From Synechococcus sp. BSA11S (GTDB lineage Bacteria; Cyanobacteriota; Cyanobacteriia; PCC-6307; Cyanobiaceae): a DNA stretch of 64,000 nucleotides. Positions 54,307 through 63,367 of the stretch are shown here, piece by piece. The position numbers were made by a program, and so were the translations under genes. The notes below the pieces were generated by a model. That model saw nothing but the letters and a program-made list of their open reading frames with translations. It searched no databases and was not told the origin of the DNA. Where the stretch lies: positions 1-64,000 of the forward strand of contig NZ_VNWP01000007.1 of assembly GCF_014224355.1 (NCBI RefSeq), read 5' to 3'. Each line of letters begins with the position of its first letter. The first letter of the stretch is position 1.

Positions 54307-54392
54307 TCCCGCCAGGTGGTAGGGAACGCTACCGGTGGTGCCCTTCCCAAACAGGGCTCCGTGGCTAGCGTGGGAGTGGCCGTGAATTCTGC

Positions 54393-54743
54393 ATGAACGA
54401 GCTTCACGATCTGCGTCTTCGCCTGCTGGTTCAGCAGGAGGGCGAGCGGATCGCCCGCAGCCAGCCCGATGAGCTCGATCTCTCCGTGGTCCAGGCCCGC
54501 TGCCTCTGCTGGCTGGCCTTGCTGGCTGAAGTCCACCAGGAGCAGTCGGTGGAGGCGGAACAACGGGGCGACATGGAGCAGGCCATGGGCTGGTTCGCCG
54601 ATTCGATGCGCCTGCGCGATGTGATCCAGCTGGTGAGCTCGATCGAAATCCCCCTGCCCAGCCTTCAGGACGATGGCGAGGATGGCGACGGCGGGGACGA
54701 CGATCAGCTGGACCTGCTCGGGCCCTTTGATCGCCTGGCCTGA
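54393..54743 (+). CDS. Conserved hypothetical protein (116 aa)
   Basis: Helical N-terminal part (NELHDLRLRLLVQQEGERIA, CLCWLALLAEVHQEQSVEAE) and a very acidic tail (DDGEDGDGGDDDQLDLL). No membrane segment or named domain. I know similar proteins only from picocyanobacteria. Downstream of tRNA-Arg, same strand. Function unknown. Confidence 0.65.
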   Translation: MNELHDLRLRLLVQQEGERIARSQPDELDLSVVQARCLCWLALLAEVHQEQSVEAEQRGDMEQAMGWFADSMRLRDVIQLVSSIEIPLPSLQDDGEDGDGGDDDQLDLLGPFDRLA

Positions 54744-54816
54744 GGCTGCTCGAGCCAGGAGCGGCGGCCCAGGACATCCAATGCCATGATGGGCGTCAAG
54801 GAACCAAGGGAGCGCG

Positions 54817-55290
54817 GTGCCCGAAGAGCCCTGCCAATGCCCTGACTGCCAGCGGTTCTATCGGGAACACGACCGATTGATCCGGGAGAATCCCACACTG
54901 CGGCAGCAGCAGGAACTGAACTGGGCGGCCCTGCAGTCGTTCCGCACCCTGGCTGGACGGGTGCTTGAAGAGCTTCAGAAGGCCCAGGGGGATGGAGAGG
55001 CCGAGCCGGCCACTGCTCCCCCGGCTGCTGCGAACCCGGCCAGTGCCGCTGCGCCCGCTGAAGAGGACAACCTCCAGCAGGCGATCGGTGATCTGGAGAA
55101 CATCAACGCCCACCTGTTCTCGATCGAAGCCCTGATGGAGCGGATCTTCGATGTGCGCGTCCCCGAGGATGTGGAGCAGAAATTCCGCGAGGTGGCCGGT
55201 GAGCTGGCTCCCGACCCTCTCAATGCCGACCGCCTGCGGCTGAACCGTCTGCTGCACCAGACCCCCGACCTGCCCGACCACAGGCCCTGA
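54817..55290 (+). CDS. Conserved hypothetical protein with N-terminal Cys cluster (157 aa)
   Basis: Starts at GTG 54817. The N-terminus has a CQCPDCQRFY cysteine group that could bind metal. An Ala/Pro-rich linker (about residues 65-90) and a helical C-terminal half follow (LQQAIGDLENINAHLFSIEA). No family recognised. It is 73 bp after the preceding small gene and convergent with glgP copy 2. Confidence 0.65.
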   Translation: MPEEPCQCPDCQRFYREHDRLIRENPTLRQQQELNWAALQSFRTLAGRVLEELQKAQGDGEAEPATAPPAAANPASAAAPAEEDNLQQAIGDLENINAHLFSIEALMERIFDVRVPEDVEQKFREVAGELAPDPLNADRLRLNRLLHQTPDLPDHRP

Positions 55291-55305
55291 GGGGGTCAGT
55301 CGATC

Positions 55306-57834
55306 TCACGGTTCGTCGATCTCGCAGCTGATCGTGACCGGGAACGGTTCTGCCTGCCAGATCCTCTCGGCGTAGTCGCGAATCGAGCGATCGCTGCTGA
55401 AGAATCCCGTGCGCGCCGTGTTGAGCAACGACATGCGGTTCCAGGTGGTGCGGTCACCCCACGTCGTGCTGACCGCCTGCTGGGCGCGCATGTAGTCGCT
55501 GAAGTCGGCCATCACGTAGTAGGGATCGCGGCCGGTGAGGTTCTCCAGCAGGGGCTTGAACAGTTCGGTGTCGCCATTGCTGAAGTGCCCCTGCTCCACC
55601 AGCTGCAGCACCTCCGGCAGTTCAGGGATGCTTGCGATCAGTTCCCAGGGGCGGTACCCCTGCGCGCGCACGGCCTCAATACCATCGGTGGTGTGACCGA
55701 ACAGGAAGAAGTTCTCGGCGCCCACCTGCTCGCGGATCTCCACGTTGGCCCCATCGAGGGTGCCGATCGTGAGTGCCCCGTTCATGGCGAATTTCATGTT
55801 GCCCGTGCCTGAGGCCTCCAGTCCGGCGGTGGAGATCTGCTCGGAGAGGTCCGAGGCCGGATACACCCGTTGGCCGAGTGTCACGTTGTAATCGGCCAGG
55901 AACACCACCCGCAGGCGGCCGTCCATGTCGGGGTCGGCATTCACTGTCTCGGCGATGCCGTTGATGAAGCGGATGATCAGCTTGGCCATGTAATAGCCCG
56001 GAGCCGCCTTCCCTCCGAAGATCACGGTGCGGGGGGCGAGGTCATCGCCGAGCCCGTTCTTGATACGCAGGTACTGGGCGATCACCTGCAGCGCATTGAG
56101 GTGTTGGCGCTTGTACTCATGAATCCGCTTCACCTGGACGTCAAACAGGGAGGAGGGATCCACCAGAAGGCCGTTCTGGCGGTGGATGTAGTGGGCCAGC
56201 TGACGCTTCACGGCCAGCTTGGTCTCTCCCCAGCGCTCCAGGAAAGCGCTGTCGTTCTGGAAGGCCTCCAATCGGCGCAGGTCATCGAGGTTGCACACCC
56301 AGTCCTGGCCGATCACTTCATCGAGCAGGTCGCGCAGGAGCGGATTGGCGAGGGCGATCCAACGCCTGGGGGTGACGCCGTTGGTGACGTTGGTGAACTT
56401 CTCGGGCCAGAGGGCCGCGAATTCGGGGAAGAGCTGAGTGCGCACCAGCTCGCTGTGCAGGGCGGCCACGCCATTGACATGGTGAGACGCCACGGTGGCC
56501 AGGTGGGCCATCCGAACCGCCTTGCCATTGTTCTCGTCGATGATCGAGACACTGCGCAGCATCGCGTCGTTGCCCGGATACTTCAGGCGCACCGACTGCA
56601 GGAAGCGGCGGTTGATCTCGAAGATCAGTTCCAGGTGCCGCGGCAGGAGTGAGCCGAACAGATCCAGCCCCCATTTCTCCAGGGCTTCGGGCAGCAGGGT
56701 GTGGTTGGTGTAGGCCAGCGAGCGGGTGGTGATGTCCCAGGCGGCATCCCAGCTCAGATGCTTGTGGTCGATCAGCAGCCGCATCAGTTCGGCCACGGCG
56801 ATGGCCGGATGCGTGTCGTTCAGCTGCACCGACCAATGGTCGGGGAAGTCGCTGATCGGCAGATCCCGCAGTTCCAGACTGCGCAGCATGTCCTGCAGGG
56901 AGCAGCTCACGAAGAAGTGCTGCTGCTTGAGCCGCAGGCGCCGGCCCTCATCGGTGCCGTCGTTGGGGTACAGCACTTTGGAGAGGGTTTCGGAGCCCAC
57001 CTTCTCCTCCACGGCTCCGTAGTAATCGCCGATGTTGAAGGCGTAGAAATCGAAGCTTTCGGAGGCTTCCGCCTGCCAGAGCCGCAGGCGATCGCAGGTG
57101 TTCACCCGATAGCCGAGCACCGGCACGTCGTGGGGAACGCCGATGGCGTGCTCAGACGGAATCCAGCGCACCCGGTAATCGCCTTCGCTGTCGCGGTAGC
57201 TCTCGGTGCGGCCGCCGAAGCCCACGAAGCAGGCCTGGTCGGGGCGCGGCAGCTCCCAGGGCCAGCCGCTCTTGAGCCATTTGTCGGTGATCTCCACCTG
57301 CCAGCCATCGCGGATCAGCTGGTCGAAGATCCCGAATTCGTAGCGGATGCCGTAACCGGTGGCGGGAATCTCCAGGCTGGCGAGGGATTCGAGGTAGCAG
57401 GCCGCCAGGCGCCCGAGGCCGCCGTTGCCCAGGCCCGGTTCCTCTTCCACCTCGAGAATCTCCTCGAGCGAATCGATCCCGAAGCGGCGGAGGGCTTCGC
57501 TGGCTTCATCCTGGATGCCGAGCATCAGCAGGTTGTTGCCCAGCTGAGGTCCGATCAGGAATTCTGCCGAGAGGTACGCCACCACGCGGGTGGGGGTGGC
57601 CGAAATTGCCTCGATCCCAGCCAGGTAGCGGGTCATCAGCCTGTCGCGCACCGCGTAGCTCAGGGCCACGTAGAGGTCGTGGTGGCTGGCGGTGGGGGCG
57701 AGCTTGCCGAGCGTGTAGAAGAGGTGCTCGGTCATGCCGTCGAAGACGCCATCGGCCGTGAGGCCGCTGCGATCAGGGTCGGCAAAGCACCCCGGGGTGG
57801 GCAGCCTCAGCTGGCTGGGCGAAGCGTCGGTCAT
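55306..57834 (-). CDS. glgP: Glycogen/alpha-glucan phosphorylase, copy 2
   Basis: 842 aa from the ATG at 57834; an extension to 58011 is rejected as unlike the family. Same GT35 blocks as copy 1: GLGNGGLGRLAACYLESLA, VQLNDTHPAIAVAELMRLL, TNVTNGVTPRRW, VKRIHEYKRQHL and ASGTGNMKFAMNGALTIG with the PLP lysine. The two copies differ throughout, so this is an old duplication rather than a recent one. It stands alone, convergent with the 157-aa gene and divergent from the antiporter. Confidence 0.95.
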   Translation of the reverse strand: MTDASPSQLRLPTPGCFADPDRSGLTADGVFDGMTEHLFYTLGKLAPTASHHDLYVALSYAVRDRLMTRYLAGIEAISATPTRVVAYLSAEFLIGPQLGNNLLMLGIQDEASEALRRFGIDSLEEILEVEEEPGLGNGGLGRLAACYLESLASLEIPATGYGIRYEFGIFDQLIRDGWQVEITDKWLKSGWPWELPRPDQACFVGFGGRTESYRDSEGDYRVRWIPSEHAIGVPHDVPVLGYRVNTCDRLRLWQAEASESFDFYAFNIGDYYGAVEEKVGSETLSKVLYPNDGTDEGRRLRLKQQHFFVSCSLQDMLRSLELRDLPISDFPDHWSVQLNDTHPAIAVAELMRLLIDHKHLSWDAAWDITTRSLAYTNHTLLPEALEKWGLDLFGSLLPRHLELIFEINRRFLQSVRLKYPGNDAMLRSVSIIDENNGKAVRMAHLATVASHHVNGVAALHSELVRTQLFPEFAALWPEKFTNVTNGVTPRRWIALANPLLRDLLDEVIGQDWVCNLDDLRRLEAFQNDSAFLERWGETKLAVKRQLAHYIHRQNGLLVDPSSLFDVQVKRIHEYKRQHLNALQVIAQYLRIKNGLGDDLAPRTVIFGGKAAPGYYMAKLIIRFINGIAETVNADPDMDGRLRVVFLADYNVTLGQRVYPASDLSEQISTAGLEASGTGNMKFAMNGALTIGTLDGANVEIREQVGAENFFLFGHTTDGIEAVRAQGYRPWELIASIPELPEVLQLVEQGHFSNGDTELFKPLLENLTGRDPYYVMADFSDYMRAQQAVSTTWGDRTTWNRMSLLNTARTGFFSSDRSIRDYAERIWQAEPFPVTISCEIDEP

Positions 57835-58075
57835 GGCGGCGGTACGAAGGGGGTGGAGCGGCGAAGCTGAACAGCGGTCGGCTCTGAAATGCGATGCCGG
57901 TCCGATCCGTGCGCAGGACCAGTGTGGCCCAGTCCGGAGCGGGTTGCTCCGGCGGCCGTTCGGTGTGAATTCACTGATGGTGGCTGGAGATCGGTCTGGA
58001 CGGATTCCCATCAGCGTTGTCGATCCCGTCTAACGTCGCGGCCAACTTCATTGAAGTGCCGCATCCCCGGCCTGC

Positions 58076-59413
58076 ATGACCTTCCCGACCCTGCTGCTCG
58101 AAATCGGCAACCACAACGCGGAGGTGGCCGAAACCCTGATCGGGGTGGGCCGTTTCCTGTTGATTTTCCTGGCCGCTCGCACCCTGGCCGAGCTGATGGT
58201 GCGGCTGCAGCTCCCCACGATCCTCGGTGAGCTGGTGGCGGGGGTGCTGATCGGACTCTCTGGTCTGCATCTGATCCTTCCCCCCGACACCGGGGCGGAG
58301 CTCAGCAACTGGTTCACCTCCACCGTTGCCTCTCTCTCGTCCTTGCCGGCGGAGACGGTCCAGTCGATCTACGTCGAGACGTTCCCCAACCTCCAGGCGG
58401 TGGCCACCCTGGGTCTGTTCGCGCTGCTTTTCCTCACGGGCCTGGAGAGCGAGCTCGATGAGCTGGTGGCGGTGGGAGCTCAGGCCACCACCGTGGCCTG
58501 CACCGGGGTGGCCCTGCCCTTTGCCCTGGGCACCTTCGGACTTCTCTATTTCTTCCACGTGCCGCTGATTCCGGCGATCTTTGCCGGCGCGGCGATGACC
58601 GCCACCAGCATCGGCATCACCGCCAGCGTCTTCGGCGAGCTCAAATATCTCAAGACCCGCGAAGGCCAGACGGTGATCGGGGCCGCCGTGCTCGATGACA
58701 TCCTTGGCATCGTGATCCTGGCGGTGGTGGTGGCCGTGGCCGGCGGCGGGGCCCTGGAAATCGGCCCGATCCTCAAGCTGCTGGTCGCCGCGGCCATGTT
58801 CGTGGCCCTTTCGCTGTTCCTCAGTCGCACCGCTGCCCCCGCCTTCGACTGGCTGCTTGATCTGCTCAAAGCACCCGGGGAAGTGGTGGTGGCCTCCTTC
58901 GTGGTGCTCTGCCTCAGCTGCTTCGCCGCCCAGGCCATCGGCCTGGAGGCGGCACTGGGAGCCTTTGCCGCCGGTCTGATCCTGAGTGGCTCCCGCCACA
59001 CCCATGCGATTCAGGAAACCGTGAAGCCGCTGGTGTCGTTGTTCGCCACCATCTTCTTCGTGCTGATCGGCACCAGCATGGATCTCACGGTGCTCAACCC
59101 GATGGATCCGGCCAACCGCCCCGGCCTTGTGATGGCCGCCTTTCTGCTGGTGGTGGCCATCATCGGCAAGGTGGCCTCCGGCTGGACCTACTTCAGTAAA
59201 GAGAAGACCAATCGCCTGGTGGTGGGTCTGGGCATGATGCCCCGCGGTGAAGTCGGCCTGATTTTCCTGGGTCTGGGCACCCAGGCCGGCCTGCTCACCC
59301 CGTCGCTGGAGGCTGCGATCCTGCTGATGGTGATCGGCACCACCTTTCTTTCACCGATCCTGCTGCGGGTGGTGCTCAGTCGCGAAGAGAAACTGGCTGA
59401 ACAGCCTGCCTGA
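58076..59413 (+). CDS. CPA2-type cation/proton antiporter (KefB/NapA-like)
   Basis: 445 aa with about 12-13 membrane segments. Family blocks are LQLPTILGELVAGVLIGLSG, LFLTGLESELDEL, GAAMTATSIGITASVFGEL and the ion-site AVLDDILGIVIL with two adjacent aspartates. LGAFAAGLILSGS and GMMPRGEVGLIFLGLG follow. There is no C-terminal TrkA-N domain. Expected to exchange Na+ or K+ for protons; the ion is not determined. The upstream 241-bp gap to glgP contains no gene. Confidence 0.9.
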   Translation: MTFPTLLLEIGNHNAEVAETLIGVGRFLLIFLAARTLAELMVRLQLPTILGELVAGVLIGLSGLHLILPPDTGAELSNWFTSTVASLSSLPAETVQSIYVETFPNLQAVATLGLFALLFLTGLESELDELVAVGAQATTVACTGVALPFALGTFGLLYFFHVPLIPAIFAGAAMTATSIGITASVFGELKYLKTREGQTVIGAAVLDDILGIVILAVVVAVAGGGALEIGPILKLLVAAAMFVALSLFLSRTAAPAFDWLLDLLKAPGEVVVASFVVLCLSCFAAQAIGLEAALGAFAAGLILSGSRHTHAIQETVKPLVSLFATIFFVLIGTSMDLTVLNPMDPANRPGLVMAAFLLVVAIIGKVASGWTYFSKEKTNRLVVGLGMMPRGEVGLIFLGLGTQAGLLTPSLEAAILLMVIGTTFLSPILLRVVLSREEKLAEQPA

Positions 59414-59450
59414 GCCTCGGAGCCTTGCCTCCAGGGCCTGTTGGTGCCAC

Positions 59451-59747
59451 TCAGCTCTGATCGCGGCGCGAGGCCAGGCTCCAGAAGGCCCCGGCCAGCA
59501 CCGCCATCAGTCCCAGGCTGGCGGCCCAGCTGGGGCTCAGAGCCCAGCTCAGCCCCAGCTGGGTGATTCCCCCCACAGCGAAGGCCAGCAGCACGCTGCT
59601 CAACACCAGCATGATCTGTCGCAGCCCTTCCGGAAGCGGCCCCATGGCGAGGGCCTCCTCCAGCCGGGTGAGCGGTACCGAGAGCGGCAGATACAACGCC
59701 AGTGCCCACAGGGCCGTTCCCGGCAGCAGGCTGGACCAGTCGAGCAC
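59451..59747 (-). CDS. Small membrane protein, conserved hypothetical (98 aa)
   Basis: Three hydrophobic segments (about residues 10-25, 44-65 and 70-90). No named family. It is divergent from the alpha/beta hydrolase (17 bp between starts), an arrangement I believe is conserved in relatives. Function unknown. Confidence 0.6.
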   Translation of the reverse strand: MLDWSSLLPGTALWALALYLPLSVPLTRLEEALAMGPLPEGLRQIMLVLSSVLLAFAVGGITQLGLSWALSPSWAASLGLMAVLAGAFWSLASRRDQS

Positions 59748-59764
59748 GGAGCGAACCCCCCGAA

Positions 59765-60682
59765 GTGATCCCTAGCATCGACGACCACGACACTCCTGCG
59801 TTGATCGGCCCCCGCCTCGAGCCCTGGACCCATGGCGGTGATGGGGTCCATGCCCTGGCCAGCCGACCGCCGAAGCCCGAGGGGCCTGCTCTGCTGCTGG
59901 TGCATGGTTTCGGGGCCTCCACCGACCACTGGCGCTACAACATTCCAGTGCTGGGCGAGCGCCATGAGGTGCACGCCATCGACCTGCTGGGCTTCGGTCG
60001 CAGTGCCAAGCCGGAGGGTCTGCCCTATGGAGGGGGGCTGTGGCGTGATCAGCTCGTGGCCTACGTGCGCGAGAGGATCGGGCGACCGACGGTGCTGGTG
60101 GGCAACTCCCTCGGTGGATTCGCGGCCCTGGCGGCGGGGGTGGCCCTGGGCCGCGAGGCGGCCGGTGTGGTGCTGATCAATGCCGCCGGCCCCTTCAGCG
60201 ATGAGCAGGCCGACCCGAAGGGCTGGGGCGCCATTGCCAAGCGAACGATCGGCGGCGCCCTGTTGCGCAGCCCGGTGCTGCAGCGGCTGCTGTTCGAGAA
60301 CCTGCGGCGCCCCGCCACGATCCGGCGAACCCTGAACCAGGTCTACATCGATCGCACCAACGTGAACGACGAGCTGGTGGAGGCGATCCGGCGGCCGTCG
60401 CTGGACCCGGGGGCCTTCGGGGTGTTCCGCACTGTCTTCGACATTCCCCGCGGTCAGCCCCTCGATCAGCTCTTCTCCCAGCTCCGCTCTCCCCTGCTGT
60501 TGCTCTGGGGCATCCGCGATCCCTGGATCAACGCCGCCGGACGACGCGCCGCCTTCCAGAGGCACGCTCCGGCCGCCACCACCGAAGTGGTGCTCGACGC
60601 GGGCCACTGCCCCCACGATGAAGTGCCCGAGCAGGTGAACGCCGCCCTGCTGGAGTGGCTCTCGACTTTGCCTGAGGCCTGA
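59765..60682 (+). CDS. Alpha/beta hydrolase
   Basis: 305 aa from a GTG at 59765. Oxyanion block LLLVHGFGASTDHWR, nucleophile Ser in GNSLGGFAAL, Asp in WGIRDPW and His in AGHCPHDE form a complete triad. Resembles the plant/cyanobacterial hydrolases near pheophytinase-like and haloalkane-dehalogenase-like groups, but the substrate is not evident. Aldose epimerase follows 6 nt later. Confidence 0.85.
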   Translation: MIPSIDDHDTPALIGPRLEPWTHGGDGVHALASRPPKPEGPALLLVHGFGASTDHWRYNIPVLGERHEVHAIDLLGFGRSAKPEGLPYGGGLWRDQLVAYVRERIGRPTVLVGNSLGGFAALAAGVALGREAAGVVLINAAGPFSDEQADPKGWGAIAKRTIGGALLRSPVLQRLLFENLRRPATIRRTLNQVYIDRTNVNDELVEAIRRPSLDPGAFGVFRTVFDIPRGQPLDQLFSQLRSPLLLLWGIRDPWINAAGRRAAFQRHAPAATTEVVLDAGHCPHDEVPEQVNAALLEWLSTLPEA

Positions 60683-60688
60683 TCCCCC

Positions 60689-61567
60689 ATGCCCCTGACC
60701 CACCGCACCACGCCCTACCCGCACTGGGAATTCAGTGCTGCTGCCGGCGGTGATCTCCTGCGGCTGGTGCCGGAGCGGGGCGGCTTGCTCAGTGGCTGGC
60801 GCTGCAACGGGCGCGAGCTGCTCTACCTCGATGAGGCCCGCTTCGCTGATCCGGCCCTCTCCGTGCGAGGCGGCATGCCGGTGCTGTTTCCGATCTGCGG
60901 CAACCTGCCGGGCGATCTGCTGCCGCTGCCCCAGGGCTGCTTCACCCTCAGGCAGCACGGCTTCGCCCGCGATCTGGCCTGGGAGCTGGAGGAGCTGAAA
61001 GGCGGTGAGGGCGTTGGCCTGACCCTTGCCGACAGCGCCGCCACTCAGGCGATGTTCCCCTTCTCCTTCCGGCTGCAGCTGGAGCTGCGCCCAGAGCCTG
61101 GGGCCTTGGCGATCGCCGTGCTGGTGCACAACCCCGGGCCGGTGCCGCTGCCATTTGCCCTTGGCTTGCATCCTTACTTCGCCGTGTCCTCCCTGGCGGC
61201 GGCGGCGCTGGAGGGGCTGCCGGACGACTGCTTCGATCACGGCACCATGGCGCCCGCCGCCACTGCCCCGCTGCTGGAGCAGCTGGAGCAGGGCATTGAC
61301 CTGCTGGCAGAGCCCGGTGGTCCGGTGCGCTTGCTGGACCGTCAGGCGGGGGTGGCGCTGGAGCTCCAGGCCGAGGCCCCCTTCGACCTGGCGGTGGTCT
61401 GGAGCGATCCTCCCCGGTCGATGGTCTGCCTGGAGCCCTGGACGGCACCTCGGGGTGCCCTGCTCAGCGGTGAGCGGCGGCTGGAGCTGGCCCCCGGGCA
61501 GACCTGCCGGCTGGCCTGCCGCTATGGCCTGATCACCCGCCTTGATCGCCGGTCCACTCCCCGGTAG
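60689..61567 (+). CDS. Aldose 1-epimerase family protein (mutarotase)
   Basis: 292 aa, galactose-mutarotase fold. RGGMPVLFPICGNLPGD, QHGFARDLAWEL with the conserved His, LGLHPYFAV with the second His and the late acidic VCLEPWTAP motif match the family. Could act on free hexoses or, like YeaD, on hexose-6-phosphates. The stop overlaps the predicted NtcA-like site of the guanidine operon. Confidence 0.87.
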   Translation: MPLTHRTTPYPHWEFSAAAGGDLLRLVPERGGLLSGWRCNGRELLYLDEARFADPALSVRGGMPVLFPICGNLPGDLLPLPQGCFTLRQHGFARDLAWELEELKGGEGVGLTLADSAATQAMFPFSFRLQLELRPEPGALAIAVLVHNPGPVPLPFALGLHPYFAVSSLAAAALEGLPDDCFDHGTMAPAATAPLLEQLEQGIDLLAEPGGPVRLLDRQAGVALELQAEAPFDLAVVWSDPPRSMVCLEPWTAPRGALLSGERRLELAPGQTCRLACRYGLITRLDRRSTPR

Positions 61568-61605
61568 CGGTGGCCACATCGCCGCCGCGGCGTCGGGGTG
61601 ATGGT
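61564..61605 (+). promoter_or_regulatory. Candidate NtcA-type promoter of the guanidine operon (weak)
   Basis: GTA-N8-CAC (61564-61577) followed 22 nt later by GATGGT (61600-61605), one mismatch from TAN3T. A start near 61612 would place the guanidine-I aptamer at the very 5' end of the transcript, as expected. TTTGAT at 61605-61610 is an alternative -10. Confidence 0.35.
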
Positions 61606-61616
61606 TTGATGGCGGA

Positions 61617-61736
61617 AGCAGTTTCTAGGGTTCCGGTTGGCATCAGTTCGCCTTGGCGAGCCGGTTGCAGCGTCTGGTCCGAGAGAAGCTCACCGGGGTC
61701 ACCCGGTTGCACGGAGGGATAAAAGCCCGGGAGACC
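61617..61736 (+). promoter_or_regulatory. Guanidine-I (ykkC) riboswitch
   Basis: The conserved blocks of the guanidine-I aptamer occur in order: TTTCTAGGGTTCCGG (61622-61636), CTGGTCCGAGAGA (61674-61686) and ACGGAGGGATAAAAGCCCGG followed by GAGA (61711-61734). The class binds guanidinium and turns on detoxification or assimilation genes. CACGGAGG (61710-61717) inside the aptamer is complementary to CCTCCGTG (61747-61754) just downstream, a plausible switch helix. The regulated gene starts at 61762. Confidence 0.95.
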
Positions 61737-61761
61737 GCAACCCCCACCTCCGTGTTGTGCC

Positions 61762-62967
61762 ATGACAGCATCACCAGGCCCAGAAGGGGCCTTTGACCGG
61801 CCTGCCCAGGCCACACCTGCTGGCCGTCAGGGCTCCGAAGCCCTCGAGAAGGAGGGCCGCCTCCCCCTCACCGGCTGGCAGCAGGAGGTGGATCAGGGGC
61901 TGCGCTATGGCCTGGAGGCCGCCGAGAGCATCGTCGATCGGCGCATCTCCACCTTCTCGCGCGGGGAGTTGCCCCATTACGCGGGCATCAACACCTTCAT
62001 GAAGGCGCCCTACATCGAAGACGTGAACCGCGTCGGCGAGTTTGATGTGGCGATCCTGGGGGTGCCCCACGATTCCGGCACCACCTACCGCCCCGGTACC
62101 CGCTTCGGGCCCCAGGGCATCCGCCGCATTTCCGCCCTCTACACCCCCTACAACTACGAGATGGGGGTGGACCTGCGCGAGTCGATCAAGCTCTGCGACG
62201 TCGGCGACATCTTCACGATTCCCGCCAACAACGAGAAGAGTTTCGATCAGATCTCCAAGGGCGTGGCGCATGTGTTCGCCAGTGGAGCTTTCCCGATCAT
62301 CCTCGGTGGCGATCATTCGATCGGCTTCCCCACCGTGCGTGGCGTCTGCCGCCACCTGGGCGACAAGAAGGTGGGGATCATCCACTTCGATCGCCACGTC
62401 GACACCCAGGAGATCGACCTCGACGAGCGCATGCACACCTGTCCCTGGTTCCATGCCACCAACATGGCCAATGCACCCGCACCGAACCTGGTGCAGCTGG
62501 GGATCGGCGGCTGGCAGGTGCCGCGCGAGGGGGTGAAGGTCTGCCGGGAGCGGGGCACCAATGTGCTCACCGTGACCGACATCTGCGACATGGGCCTGGA
62601 GGCGGCGGCCCAGTTCGCGATCGAGCGCGCCACCGATGGCACCGACTGCGTCTACATCTCCTTCGACATCGACTGCATCGACGCCGGCTTCGTGCCCGGC
62701 ACAGGCTGGCCCGAGCCCGGGGGCCTGCTGCCCCGGGAGGCGCTGAAGCTGCTGGAGCTGATCGTGCGCAACGTGCCGGTCTGTGGCCTGGAGGTGGTGG
62801 AGGTGTCGCCGCCCTACGACATCAGCGACATGACTTCGCTGATGGCCACCCGGGTGATCTGCGACACCATGGCCCACCTGGTGGTGAGCGGCCAGCTGCC
62901 CCGCAAGGGGAAGCCCGCCTGGTTGCATGAGGCCTGCAACATGGCCGTCGATCAGGCCTGGAGGTGA
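61762..62967 (+). CDS. gdmH: Nickel-dependent guanidine hydrolase GdmH
   Basis: 401-aa ureohydrolase-family enzyme, longer than agmatinase (about 300 aa) because of an extended N-terminus. The dinuclear metal site is complete: His185 (GGDHSIG), H208-x-D210-x-H212-x-D214 (HFDRHVDT) and D302-x-D304 (SFDIDCID). The combination of a guanidine-I riboswitch upstream and hypA/hypB downstream is that of the cyanobacterial guanidine hydrolases (Sll1077 type), which split guanidine to urea and ammonium with Ni2+. Older annotation would say agmatinase. Urea produced can go to the urease in this window. Confidence 0.93.
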   Translation: MTASPGPEGAFDRPAQATPAGRQGSEALEKEGRLPLTGWQQEVDQGLRYGLEAAESIVDRRISTFSRGELPHYAGINTFMKAPYIEDVNRVGEFDVAILGVPHDSGTTYRPGTRFGPQGIRRISALYTPYNYEMGVDLRESIKLCDVGDIFTIPANNEKSFDQISKGVAHVFASGAFPIILGGDHSIGFPTVRGVCRHLGDKKVGIIHFDRHVDTQEIDLDERMHTCPWFHATNMANAPAPNLVQLGIGGWQVPREGVKVCRERGTNVLTVTDICDMGLEAAAQFAIERATDGTDCVYISFDIDCIDAGFVPGTGWPEPGGLLPREALKLLELIVRNVPVCGLEVVEVSPPYDISDMTSLMATRVICDTMAHLVVSGQLPRKGKPAWLHEACNMAVDQAWR

Positions 62968-62970
62968 GCC

Positions 62971-63363
62971 ATGCATGAGGTCGACATGACCAAATGCCTG
63001 CTGCTCTCCCTGCAGGAGTGGAAGCAAGGGCATGAACCCCATACCCCCGTGGTTGAGGCCGTGCATCTGCAGGTGGGCGACTTCACCTGCGTGGAACCGG
63101 AGGCATTGCGATTCACCTTCGCCGCCGCCGTGCAGGGCACCTGGCTCGACGGCGCGACCCTCCAGATCGACACCGTGCCTCTGCGCGCCCGCTGCCTGGC
63201 CTGCTCAACCGTTTACGCCCCTGATCCGGAGCAGGCCTACCGCTCCCCCTGCTGCGATCGGCCCATGGAGGAGATCGTCAGCGGACGTGAGCTGCGCATC
63301 CGCACCGTCGACTACAGCCTGCCGGCTCAGGCCTCCGCTTCCGCCGCCCTTCCCTCGCGCTGA
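62971..63363 (+). CDS. hypA: HypA-like nickel chaperone
   Basis: 130 aa. N-terminal MHE gives the nickel-binding His2. The zinc domain has C75-x2-C78 (CLACSTVY) and then adjacent C94-C95 (SPCCDRP) instead of a second C-x2-C. It ends with [14 protein letters not shown], as in HypA. It starts 3 nt after gdmH and precedes hypB by 4 nt. No hydrogenase is in view, so it most likely serves nickel loading of the guanidine hydrolase. Confidence 0.9.
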   Translation: MHEVDMTKCLLLSLQEWKQGHEPHTPVVEAVHLQVGDFTCVEPEALRFTFAAAVQGTWLDGATLQIDTVPLRARCLACSTVYAPDPEQAYRSPCCDRPMEEIVSGRELRIRTVDYSLPAQASASAALPSR

Positions 63364-63367
63364 TCCC

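Noticed and set aside
61762-62967. Calling the ureohydrolase an agmatinase (speB)
   Set aside because: The guanidine-I riboswitch, the long N-terminus and the hypA/hypB neighbours all point to guanidine hydrolase.
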